Shown here piece after piece: positions 17,454 through 25,661 of a stretch of DNA of 32,522 bases. Where the stretch lies: NCBI GenBank assembly GCA_929200395.1, contig CAKMZJ010000009.1, positions 10,854 through 43,375 of the forward strand, read 5' to 3'. The position numbers and the translations under genes are program-made. Under the pieces are notes generated by a model, which ran no database searches, was not told the origin of the DNA, and saw only the letters and a program-made list of their open reading frames with translations. Source of the stretch: Candidatus Gorgonimonas eunicellae. Lineage in GTDB: Bacteria; Pseudomonadota; Gammaproteobacteria; Pseudomonadales; Endozoicomonadaceae. The first letter of the stretch is position 1. Each line of letters starts with the position of its first letter.

Positions 17454-17594
17454 TGCCATTAAAGAATATATATTAACTAAATGGAATATAGTATTTACCT
17501 CGAGTTATTGAGAAGTTACCATTAACTCAAATTTAATCTAAATTAATACTAAAATAACGGGAAATTATCTACGAATTAAAAATAAGAATAATAA

Positions 17595-18386
17595 ATGAAT
17601 ACAACAAGCATAAAATCAAATCAAAACTTTGCTAATCCAGTTTATAAAAATAATTTTCTTAGTAACAGTAAAGATGTTGTTACATATGTAAAGAGTAATA
17701 TCGAAGCTAAAACTAATATTAATGAAGATATTAGCCAAAGAAAGGTATTAGCAAGTAAATCTGAAGATGGTTATTTTTATCTTAGTGCAGCAGATATTAC
17801 AGAAACTGCTAGGGCAATTACCACTACTGTAGCACCTGAATTACTTATAAACACTCTCACTTATCAACCAGATTTAACTGATAATCCTGCTGAAGAAGCT
17901 GCTTTATTTCGTGAAATGCTCAGACCATTTGCCAACTTACCAGAAAAACCAAGACAAAAAGCAATACTTAAATTAATTCAAGATAGACTAGCTGAAAAAG
18001 TAACTTATGGATTTGACATAGATACAGAAGGGAAAGAAGAATACTCATCCTCTGTCGCAGAGATTTTAGCCGATAATGGTAATGGTATAGATTGCGAAGA
18101 CTATACTAATTTAGCAAACTTTTATTTTGATATTGCACAACAAGAGAATATGCTACCCAAAGATGCAAAAATGATAAATTTAAGTATTCCAAAGCATATG
18201 TTTGCTGTTTATGTTTCACCATCTTATGATGATGCTGGAGCAGAATATTATGTTATAGATACTTATACTGCATCTTATGGTAGAAGCACTTTTCTAAAAT
18301 GGATAGATTCAAATAATATGATAAATCCTGGTGAAAACCTAAACACTCTACAGGAATATGCAGATATTTTAAAAAAAAAAATTTAA
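17595..18386 (+). CDS. Transglutaminase-like cysteine protease domain, candidate effector; N-terminal part of a frameshifted gene
   Basis: A 263-residue protein without signal peptide, with an Asn/Ser/Lys-rich start. Residues 165-230 show a Cys-His-Asp arrangement like that of the transglutaminase/papain-like fold: GIDCEDYTNLANFYFD (C167), KHMFAVYVSP (H201) and YYVIDTYTASYG (D222), each in a predicted strand or helix start as expected. I infer a cysteine peptidase or transferase; no specific family is recognised. The frame stops right after a run of eleven A's (18371-18381). In another frame the coding sequence carries on without a break into the next entry, so this is probably the first third of a protein of about 940 residues. 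Near a T3SS, an effector role is plausible. Confidence 0.55.
   Translation: MNTTSIKSNQNFANPVYKNNFLSNSKDVVTYVKSNIEAKTNINEDISQRKVLASKSEDGYFYLSAADITETARAITTTVAPELLINTLTYQPDLTDNPAEEAALFREMLRPFANLPEKPRQKAILKLIQDRLAEKVTYGFDIDTEGKEEYSSSVAEILADNGNGIDCEDYTNLANFYFDIAQQENMLPKDAKMINLSIPKHMFAVYVSPSYDDAGAEYYVIDTYTASYGRSTFLKWIDSNNMINPGENLNTLQEYADILKKKI
18371..18381 (+). other. Run of 11 A's at the junction of two reading frames
   Basis: The upstream frame ends three codons on (TAA at 18384-18386). A -1 shift, or one extra A, lets reading continue as NLSPTEESYKSNIFFRIDTK into the long downstream frame. Homopolymer runs like this cause polymerase slippage in AT-rich genomes, and also sequencing errors. Confidence 0.7.
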
Positions 18387-18475
18387 GTCCTACAGAAGAA
18401 AGCTACAAAAGTAATATATTCTTTAGAATTGACACCAAGGTATCTCCATTAACTAAGGGCAAAGAGATATACAGT

Positions 18476-20422
18476 TTGGAAATTGTTAATGAAAATTTTA
18501 TAGAAGAGTTTAGCAAAGGTAATAATTCTATAGATAAAAGCATCTCTGGATTAGAAATTACTAAAATACAGCATCAATATTTAATTAAATATGGCAGGCC
18601 TGAAATACCTGATGATTACAATCAATCTGCATTCGAGGATTATGTTGATGCTATTAAAATTAAAAATTCAATAGGTTGGCAAAAAAAACTTACATACTCA
18701 CCAAGAAAACAAATAATTATAGGTAAAGATTTTAACATAACTTCAGGGCAAGCACGTTATTTAATAGGTGCTGAATCAAAAATTCTTAATAAAAAATTAA
18801 CTATTGCAGACCTATCACTCACAGAACAACAAAAAATTGAACTTTTAGGAGTTTATTCACCTATTCTAAACAGAAATTTTACTCATGATGATTTAAATTT
18901 AGATACAGACATAGAAAAACAAACTAATACAACTAATATGTCGCCTTTAGTAACTCCATTATCGCAAACTGAAGATAATAATTCAGGTAATATTTTAGAT
19001 ATTTTAGAGTTTAAATATAATTTACGATTACAAGATTTAATTACTCCAACTAGTATGTTTATAGAGGCTTTCAGTACATTTTGTGAATTTATGATTTCAT
19101 ATATTATAGCAAACAAAAGATACTCTAAAGTAAAAAAAAGAAATCAATTATTTTTTGATCCTAAAAAATTTTTAGAAAAGGCATTAAACACCCCAGACAA
19201 TCAATTGCTTAGTGCTTATGGGTTAAATATTTTAAAGACAATATTTATTTTACAGCCACTTGTTGCTGAAAACTCAAAATTAATAGATATAAAAAATTTA
19301 TTGGTGCCTGATGGCAAAAATATTTTTTTAGCAGATATAAAAAATATTTGTAACAACCTAATTAATTTATTACAGTCTCCTCATAGCTTGCCTAAGAAAG
19401 AACAAATTACACAATATACAAAACAATCTAATAAATTAGAAAATTTATATAATGATTTATCTTTAATAACTGAAGATAAATTATTTGATGTAAAGCTTTC
19501 TAAAACAGCATCAAGTATTTTTAAAATATTTGGTATCATATTAAAATATAAAACCACTAAATTATTAGGCAAGTATATAAAACGCACAAATATACAAGCT
19601 ATAAATCATAAATTAAAAATCGAGATATCTACTTTTCATAAGTTTTTAAAAGTAAATAATTTATTACCTAATTTATCACATCTATTTAAGCCTTTAAGAC
19701 AAAATATGGTTGACCTATGTATTTTGCATAAAATAAGTAAACTTGATCAGAGAAAAATAAAATATCATAAAACAGATAAAAAGCTAAAATATTTTTCAAT
19801 ACTAGGATCTTTAATTCCTATAATTCCTGTTAATGATGTTACGAAAGTATATATGTATAATAGAGGTAAAGCATATCGCACGAAAAATCAATATATTATA
19901 AATACTAGAATAGATAAAGCATTAACTTTAATAAATTCGAATACATTAACTTGTGATGAAAAAAATAGCATAAAAAATAAACTAACATCAATTAAAAATA
20001 TAAAAAACGAACATTTACAGATAAAAATCAAACAAAATCAGGTAAACAGTTTTATTCATAGTGTTTCCGCTGCTATGTTTTTTACTTCGATATTATTTGG
20101 TCCTATAGGTTCAGCTGTTAAAGCAGGTGTGAAATCATCAAGTAAACTAAGCACCTCAGTCGCAGGTAGTGTAAAACGCTATAAAACAGACTCTAAACAT
20201 AAAAAAGCAGAGAGCTTTATTACAACTAAAGATGTTTATATATATTTTAAAGAATTATATCTATCTGCAAAAAAACAAGAAAATACGGAAAAAATGAAGA
20301 CTATAACAGATATAGCAAAAATATGTTTTCAGTTAGAACCTGAAGCTTTTGATTTATTAATTGCAACAAAAATAATAGAAAACGATATCTATAAAATCAA
20401 CCTTTCACAAAAAATAACTTGA
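18476..20422 (+). CDS. Large Lys/Asn-rich protein of unknown function, probably the C-terminal part of the frameshifted gene at 17595
   Basis: The first possible start in this frame after the A-run is a TTG at 18476 without a ribosome-binding site, giving 648 residues, but the frame is open back through 18380 and reads as protein throughout (SPTEESYKSNIFFRIDTKVS). I therefore think it is the continuation of the protease-like gene. I recognise no domain. It is rich in Lys, Ile, Asn and Leu, mostly helical in appearance, with hydrophobic stretches near residues 437-452 (FSILGSLIPIIPV) and 525-552 (SAAMFFTSILFGPIGSAVKA) that could insert into a membrane. Length and composition suit a secreted effector of an intracellular bacterium; this is inference. 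If the shift is not suppressed it is a pseudogene. Confidence 0.5.
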   Translation: MEIVNENFIEEFSKGNNSIDKSISGLEITKIQHQYLIKYGRPEIPDDYNQSAFEDYVDAIKIKNSIGWQKKLTYSPRKQIIIGKDFNITSGQARYLIGAESKILNKKLTIADLSLTEQQKIELLGVYSPILNRNFTHDDLNLDTDIEKQTNTTNMSPLVTPLSQTEDNNSGNILDILEFKYNLRLQDLITPTSMFIEAFSTFCEFMISYIIANKRYSKVKKRNQLFFDPKKFLEKALNTPDNQLLSAYGLNILKTIFILQPLVAENSKLIDIKNLLVPDGKNIFLADIKNICNNLINLLQSPHSLPKKEQITQYTKQSNKLENLYNDLSLITEDKLFDVKLSKTASSIFKIFGIILKYKTTKLLGKYIKRTNIQAINHKLKIEISTFHKFLKVNNLLPNLSHLFKPLRQNMVDLCILHKISKLDQRKIKYHKTDKKLKYFSILGSLIPIIPVNDVTKVYMYNRGKAYRTKNQYIINTRIDKALTLINSNTLTCDEKNSIKNKLTSIKNIKNEHLQIKIKQNQVNSFIHSVSAAMFFTSILFGPIGSAVKAGVKSSSKLSTSVAGSVKRYKTDSKHKKAESFITTKDVYIYFKELYLSAKKQENTEKMKTITDIAKICFQLEPEAFDLLIATKIIENDIYKINLSQKIT

Positions 20423-20619
20423 TATAACACGAAATATTTAACACCACCTCATTTTTGCCTATGTCATACCAGCACTCGGCTATAAATACTGTATAGCCTA
20501 TTGCCTGATATTCATCAACAGCAAAATACTTATAATAAAACATTTCTACCACTTTACCTACAGCAAACTAATAGAAAACAAAAAAATCATCATAATATTT
20601 TATTTAGGGTTACAATTTA

Positions 20620-20701
20620 GTTACCTGCTGCACAGGTAGCTTAGAAATATTTATTTTATTTTTATTTTACCTAGTTCTCTGCCATACAGACAGCTTTTAA
20701 A
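20620..20701 (+). CRISPR. Second patch of degenerate type I-F-like repeats
   Basis: A 28-base unit at 20620-20647 (GTTACCTGCTGCACAGG, then TAGCTTAGAAA) and another at 20674-20701 (GTTCTCTGCCATACAGA, then CAGCTTTTAAA) each match the common I-F repeat at about 21 of 28 positions, in the orientation opposite to the patch at 16778. They are 26 bases apart. A third, poorer copy may begin near 20705 (ACTGCCTTAACACAGC). The rest of the gap 20423-20726 shows nothing else. Their decay and wrong spacing mean this is a relic at best. Confidence 0.35.
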
Positions 20702-20726
20702 AACTACACTGCCTTAACACAGCAAG

Positions 20727-21224
20727 CTAATAATCTAAGTCAATATCTAGTTGATCAACCTTGGTATCAGATGTAATTCTTAGCCGTAGCATCCATTTCA
20801 TTTTAGGATCTATCGTACAAAATACGATATGACCAACTCCAGAAAACAGCTGTTCTGTTCCGATTACATTAATTGGTTTTAATTTAAAAGGGAATAACCC
20901 CATTGACATGGCTTTACCAATAAATTCAGCGGTGACTTTTTCATAGTTAGCAACTGGTACTCTTAGCTCTATATTTATAGGATGCTTGTACGTTAAAAGT
21001 TTTGGAGTAAATGCTAAAGATAACTTAGAGCTATCTAAGTTAATATGGCACTGTTCCGCTTTGATATTGCATACTTGGTTTTCCCATATTATTAATGGTT
21101 TATCTACTGTTTTTACCTGCATATTACTAGTAACTTTTGTGATACCCACAGTAAATATATATACTAGCAAAACAATAATAAGACAATTAATTAATTTGTA
21201 GCTTTTAATATTAGGTATTAGCAT
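20727..21224 (-). CDS. Membrane-anchored periplasmic protein of unknown function
   Basis: A 165-residue protein with one N-terminal membrane helix (residues 11-30, LINCLIIVLLVYIFTVGITK) and a beta-rich remainder expected in the periplasm. The rest follows a pattern I know from uncharacterised proteobacterial proteins: a CxxxxxxC-type pair (CNIKAEQC), a block ending in a phrase like KAMSMGLFPFKL (compare GxDMxMGxNRxxL), then a lone Cys followed by PKMKWMLRLRI, where family members have C...MxW. No function is established for these. It is transcribed alone, facing the I-F-like repeats. Confidence 0.55.
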   Translation of the reverse strand: MLIPNIKSYKLINCLIIVLLVYIFTVGITKVTSNMQVKTVDKPLIIWENQVCNIKAEQCHINLDSSKLSLAFTPKLLTYKHPINIELRVPVANYEKVTAEFIGKAMSMGLFPFKLKPINVIGTEQLFSGVGHIVFCTIDPKMKWMLRLRITSDTKVDQLDIDLDY

Positions 21225-21349
21225 AATATGCTTATTGTACTTGTTTATAAATCAATAATAAACACAAACACAAAATTCGGCTACAATTAAGATAAAAACA
21301 AGTTTTTTTATTAGCTTTAAAATATATATTATAACTATCTTTAATTTTT

Positions 21350-21358
21350 TGTTATAAT
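21350..21358 (+). promoter_or_regulatory. Extended -10 promoter element upstream of argS
   Basis: TGTTATAAT is a full extended -10 (TGn-TATAAT). It is 65 bases before a strong terminator and 250 before the argS ATG, so the transcript it starts may be short. No clear -35 is seen. Confidence 0.4.
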
Positions 21359-21364
21359 CAGCGA

Positions 21365-21447
21365 AAACTACATATTTATACAGAAAATATATATACACCT
21401 TTTAATTGAAGATACATTTTTTAATTGCTCCCGAAGAGCAATTTTTT
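21365..21447 (+). ncRNA. Possible small RNA or attenuated leader
   Basis: A transcript starting about seven bases after the extended -10 would end at the hairpin-plus-T-run at 21423-21447, giving roughly 80 nucleotides with no frame of note. It could be a free small RNA or an argS leader that is terminated early. No known RNA family is recognised. Confidence 0.3.
21423..21447 (+). terminator. Rho-independent terminator with no annotated gene before it
   Basis: AATTGCTC (21423-21430) pairs with GAGCAATT (21436-21443) over the loop CCGAA and runs into TTTT. On the minus strand an A-run follows, so it acts on plus-strand transcripts only. Confidence 0.7.
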
Positions 21448-21608
21448 GACTTTTAAACTACGTCACTACTTTTAAATTTAACTAAAATGTAAATAACGAA
21501 AGTAAAGGCTTTTTAATAAGCAAAAAATTACGTTCTGAAAAGAACCGCCTTCAAGTAGAAGTTGTATACAAACATCAGATGCTTAGTGCTTCTCTTAGGG
21601 ATTTATTT

Positions 21609-23345
21609 ATGAACATTCTTACTTTGTTGGAAGAGCGATTATGCAAGGCTTTAGGAAACTTAGGTATTAGCGACAAAAATATATACATAAAACCATGTTC
21701 TAATCCTAAGTATGGCGACTACCAGTGTGACGGCATAATAAGGTTTGCAAAAAAGAATAAACAACAGCCACGTGACGTAGCTCAACAAGTTGCCGAGCAG
21801 TTAGATCTTAAAAATATTGCAAGCAAAATAGAAGTTGCAGGTGCTGGATTTTTAAATATTTTTCTTGATGATAACTTTTTAACTGAATTAGCAACTAAAA
21901 TATGTTTAGATTCTAAATTAGGAATAGCTCAAGCAACTACAACACAAACTATAGTTGTTGATTATTCATCACCAAATTTAGCTAAAGAAATGCATGTTGG
22001 CCATTTACGTTCTACCATTTTAGGCGATTCTATGGCTCGTGTGTTATCTTTTTTAGGACATAAAGTTATTAGGCAAAATCATATTGGTGATTGGGGTACT
22101 CAGTTTGGTATGCTAATTGCATATCTTGAAGAGCTTGAAGAAAACAGCCAAGAAAAAACCAATATGGAATTATTTAACCTCGAAAAATTTTATCGAGAAG
22201 CCAAAAAAAAATTTGATGAAGATCCAGAATTTGCACAAAAATCCAGAGAATATGTAGTTAATTTACAATCTGGTGACCCTGCATGTACTAAAAGCTGGAA
22301 AAAATTCGTTGATATCACTCTCAAACATTGTCAGTTAATTTATAAAAGATTACAAGTTCTCTTGACCGAAGATGACATTATGGGAGAAAGCGCCTACGAA
22401 GAAAGTTTGCCTATTATTATTCAAACTTTAAAAGAACATAATATGTTAAAACAAGATCAAGGAGCACAAGTAGTGTTTCTTGAGCAGTTTAAAAATAAAG
22501 AGGGCAACCCTATAGGGGTTATTGTAGAGAAATCTGGCGGTGGTTTTTTATATACTACAACAGATTTAGCTGCAATTAGACACAGATATGCTACTTTAAA
22601 TGCTGATCGAATAATTTATTATGTCGATTCTCGACAAAGTCAGCACTTTGCCCAAGTGTTTGCTATAGCCAGACAAGCTAATTTGGTTGCAGAAAATACA
22701 GTACTAGAACATCATGCTTTTGGTATGATGCTAGGCAAAGATAACCGACCATTTAAATCAAGATCTGGTGAAAGCGTAAAACTTAACGATTTACTCAACG
22801 AAGCCGAAGAACGTGCGGCTGTAGTAGTTTCGCAAAAATCAGATAAACTAACTGAAGAGCAAAAATGTGCGGTTATTAAATGCTTATCTATAGCATCTAT
22901 AAAATACGCTGATTTATGCCGTAATCGTAATAGCGATTACGTTTTTGACTGGGATAAAATGCTATCTTTTGAAGGTAATACAGCACCATACTTGCTATAC
23001 GCTTATACTAGAATCAACAGTTTATTTGCTAAAGTAACAGATATTAACTACAAAAATAAGCCTATTATCATAGAACAAAATATTGAACGTAAACTAATCT
23101 TGTTATTATGTAGCTTTAGTGAAATTATAGCTAGAGTAGCTAAAGAAGGGCTCTCTCATTTAATTTGTAATTACTTATATGAAGTAGCTAGCGTATTTAT
23201 GCAATTTTATGAAGCTTGTCCAATAAATAAAGATAATATCAGCACAGAAACAAAATGCAGCAGACTAAAAATTTGTGAGTTAACACAAAAAGTATTAGGT
23301 TTAGGATTTTACTTTTTAGGTATCGAACCAGTAGATAAATTATAA
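21609..23345 (+). CDS. argS: Arginyl-tRNA synthetase
   Basis: Class I aminoacyl-tRNA synthetase charging tRNA-Arg. From the ATG at 21609 it has 578 residues, the normal length; AGGGA seven to eight bases before supports this start over an ATG 30 bases upstream. The N-terminal additional domain (residues 1-115) precedes the catalytic core with SSPNLAKEMHVGHLRST (HVGH at 129-132, the HIGH motif) and NHIGDWGTQFG. The KMSKS region is the degenerate form usual for ArgS (GKDNRPFKSRSGESVKL). The C-terminal helical anticodon-binding domain ends at the typical DKL. First gene of a plus-strand run argS-nnr-sdhE-ygfX. Confidence 0.96.
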   Translation: MNILTLLEERLCKALGNLGISDKNIYIKPCSNPKYGDYQCDGIIRFAKKNKQQPRDVAQQVAEQLDLKNIASKIEVAGAGFLNIFLDDNFLTELATKICLDSKLGIAQATTTQTIVVDYSSPNLAKEMHVGHLRSTILGDSMARVLSFLGHKVIRQNHIGDWGTQFGMLIAYLEELEENSQEKTNMELFNLEKFYREAKKKFDEDPEFAQKSREYVVNLQSGDPACTKSWKKFVDITLKHCQLIYKRLQVLLTEDDIMGESAYEESLPIIIQTLKEHNMLKQDQGAQVVFLEQFKNKEGNPIGVIVEKSGGGFLYTTTDLAAIRHRYATLNADRIIYYVDSRQSQHFAQVFAIARQANLVAENTVLEHHAFGMMLGKDNRPFKSRSGESVKLNDLLNEAEERAAVVVSQKSDKLTEEQKCAVIKCLSIASIKYADLCRNRNSDYVFDWDKMLSFEGNTAPYLLYAYTRINSLFAKVTDINYKNKPIIIEQNIERKLILLLCSFSEIIARVAKEGLSHLICNYLYEVASVFMQFYEACPINKDNISTETKCSRLKICELTQKVLGLGFYFLGIEPVDKL

Positions 23346-23361
23346 TATTTTGGCAATCTTT

Positions 23362-24882
23362 ATGAAACCAGATGATCTACCAACAGCGGTATATAATACA
23401 GAGCAGTCTAGGTCTATAGATCAAGCTATAATAAACCAAACTAGCATTAACAGCTTTGAATTAATGCAACAAGCTGCCCAAGCTGTATTTAGAGTTATTA
23501 TTAAAACTTTTTCTCAAATAAAATCATTAGTGGTTTTTTGTGGTTCTGGTAATAATGCGGGCGATGGCTATGTATTGGCAACAATTGCTAAACAACATGG
23601 CTTCGATGTTTCGGTTATAGCAATTACAGCTAAAGATAAACTCCGTGCCGATGCTCATAAAGCTTATATGCTAGCTGAGAAAGCTCAAATTACAATTGAA
23701 CCTTATACTCAGCAATTATTAACAGCAGATCTTATAGTAGATGCTTTATTAGGAACCGGAATTAACGGCGAGTTAAGACCACCATTTGCTGAAGTTATCA
23801 ATTATATTAATGCTAGCAATATTCCTGTTTGTGCTATAGATGTACCATCGGGGTTATCTACCGATACCGGCATGGCTACGCCTATAGCTGTTGAAGCTAC
23901 TATAACTATATGCATTTTGAGTTTAAAGCAAGGCTTATTAACTGCTATGGCTAAAGACCACACTGGTAGGTTAATTTTTGCTGATTTAGATATAACTGCT
24001 ACCGATTATCTCCAACCTTCTAGTAATAGATTAGACGCTAGTAACTTTACTAACATTATACATACAAGAAAACATTATTCCCATAAAGGAACTTACGGCC
24101 ATTTATTAATATCTGGTGGCAATCATGGTATGGCAGGGGCAGTTATTATGGCAGCTGAAGCTGCTATTTGTAGCGGTTCGGGACTAGTTACTGTATTAAC
24201 CCAGCCAGAACATATTACCGCTTTAGCTTTAAGACGACCTGAAATCATAACAGCAACATCCATACAAGAAGATACGCTAATAACCAAACAAGCTATAGTA
24301 CTAGGTCCAGGATTAGGCAAAGACTCTTGGGCGTTACAACTGTTTAAACAAATTATCGCTAAGGCTAAGGCTCCCTTAGTAATAGATGCCGACGCCTTAA
24401 CATTGTTAAGCGATAATTTACAAATACTAGCAAATTATACTGGCGAAATAGTGTTAACTCCTCATCCTAAAGAAATGTCTAGAATATTAAACATTAGCAC
24501 TAATGAAATTAACAATAATCGTTTTGATGCAATAAAAAAATTATATACAATGCTGGAAACTATAGCATCTAAAAGTAAATCTATAGTAATAGTTCTAAAA
24601 GGCTCTGGCACTATAGTATACGACGGTACAGAAATATCTATTTGTACTGCTGGTAATCCAGGAATGGCTACAGCGGGAATGGGAGATGTATTGTCTGGGG
24701 TGATTGGCAGTTTATTAGCTACAGGAATAACTGCTAGCATAGCTACTAAAATTGCTGTTTTATGTCACTCTCAAGCAGCTGATGAGCTAGCAACAAGTCA
24801 AGGTTATATAGGAATGCTTGCTACAGAAATAATCCCTATAATACGCAGTCAACTCAATAAAATTGCTAACAATCAATATTAA
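23362..24882 (+). CDS. nnr: Bifunctional NAD(P)H-hydrate epimerase / dehydratase
   Basis: Repairs damaged NAD(P)H. The N-terminal YjeF domain epimerises the hydrate (GSGNNAGDGYVLA nucleotide loop; DALLGTGINGELRPPF), and the C-terminal ribokinase-like domain dehydrates it using ADP or ATP. In the latter one sees KGTYGHLLISGGNHGMAGA, TPHPKEMSRI, LKGSGTIVYDG and GNPGMATAGMGDVLSGVIG, which carries the catalytic aspartate. From the ATG at 23362 it has 506 residues, close to the E. coli protein; a TTG twelve bases upstream is possible but less likely. It starts 16 bases after argS and ends 8 bases before sdhE, so the genes probably form one operon. Confidence 0.93.
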   Translation: MKPDDLPTAVYNTEQSRSIDQAIINQTSINSFELMQQAAQAVFRVIIKTFSQIKSLVVFCGSGNNAGDGYVLATIAKQHGFDVSVIAITAKDKLRADAHKAYMLAEKAQITIEPYTQQLLTADLIVDALLGTGINGELRPPFAEVINYINASNIPVCAIDVPSGLSTDTGMATPIAVEATITICILSLKQGLLTAMAKDHTGRLIFADLDITATDYLQPSSNRLDASNFTNIIHTRKHYSHKGTYGHLLISGGNHGMAGAVIMAAEAAICSGSGLVTVLTQPEHITALALRRPEIITATSIQEDTLITKQAIVLGPGLGKDSWALQLFKQIIAKAKAPLVIDADALTLLSDNLQILANYTGEIVLTPHPKEMSRILNISTNEINNNRFDAIKKLYTMLETIASKSKSIVIVLKGSGTIVYDGTEISICTAGNPGMATAGMGDVLSGVIGSLLATGITASIATKIAVLCHSQAADELATSQGYIGMLATEIIPIIRSQLNKIANNQY

Positions 24883-24890
24883 AGGTTATC

Positions 24891-25142
24891 ATGACAACGG
24901 ATAATGCAAAATTAAATTATTTAAAATGGCGTAGCCGACGTGGCATGTTAGAATTAGATGAATTACTAATTCCTTTTGCAGACAAGCAATTAGCCACACT
25001 AAATAAACAGCAACAAGAATTATATGAAACTTTATTAACTTTAGAGGATCCTATACTATATTCTCATTTAATTAATAGAACAGTTAATAATAATGTAGAG
25101 TTACAACAACTTATCAATGATATAAGAAATTTTCACTGTTAA
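24891..25142 (+). CDS. sdhE: Succinate dehydrogenase FAD assembly factor SdhE
   Basis: An 83-residue cytoplasmic protein that helps attach FAD covalently to the SdhA subunit of succinate dehydrogenase. The family motif RGxxE is present as RRGMLELDELL (R17, G18, E21), and the length and helical pattern are those of SdhE/YgfY. AAAGGTT lies just before the ATG. It is followed 12 bases later by a YgfX-like gene, the usual enterobacterial partner order. It implies that an aerobic TCA step is retained. Confidence 0.92.
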   Translation: MTTDNAKLNYLKWRSRRGMLELDELLIPFADKQLATLNKQQQELYETLLTLEDPILYSHLINRTVNNNVELQQLINDIRNFHC

Positions 25143-25154
25143 TAACCAAATATA

Positions 25155-25565
25155 ATGTATTTAGATATCACAATTAAAAAATCATATATAGCTAAAAATT
25201 TAGTACTAGCCTGCTATTTATTATGTGCTTTTGCTATTTTTTTATCTGATTTAACTGTTAGTTATCGTATAATTATTTTTAGTTTATTAGTGTTTTGTGT
25301 CTACCGTACATTAACTAAGTTTTTTTTTAATAATCAGCAAGCCATTAAAGAAATTTGTTATTACGATGACCAGTGGAAAATAAAACTTGGTAATACTAAG
25401 GTTGCTGCTACGCTAACAAAATACTTCATAGCTTATAATATAGTTTGCTTGTATTATCAAATCGGTAATAGCAATTATTCACTAGTATTATTTAAAGATA
25501 GCTATTCACAAACCGAAAAGCATAACTTGCAATTAGGGCTAATCTTAAAAGTTTATTACTGTTAA
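25155..25565 (+). CDS. YgfX/CptA-like small membrane protein
   Basis: A 136-residue protein with two adjacent membrane helices (residues 15-31 and 38-53, ACYLLCAFAIFLSDLTVSYR then IIIFSLLVFCVYRTL) and a C-terminal beta-rich cytoplasmic domain (DDQWKIKLGN, YSLVLFKDSY). Topology, size and position right after sdhE match YgfX (CptA). That protein was described in E. coli as a toxin acting on FtsZ and MreB and, with SdhE, as a two-gene module; its true role is debated. Sequence similarity is weak to the eye, so the call depends mainly on context and topology. Confidence 0.65.
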   Translation: MYLDITIKKSYIAKNLVLACYLLCAFAIFLSDLTVSYRIIIFSLLVFCVYRTLTKFFFNNQQAIKEICYYDDQWKIKLGNTKVAATLTKYFIAYNIVCLYYQIGNSNYSLVLFKDSYSQTEKHNLQLGLILKVYYC

Positions 25566-25661
25566 ATCATCTTTAACCCAAGTTTGATACTTTTTAAAAT
25601 TTATCAATATAAAAACAATACAAAAATCATTGTTGTTACTTAAATATTTTTTTATCGAATC

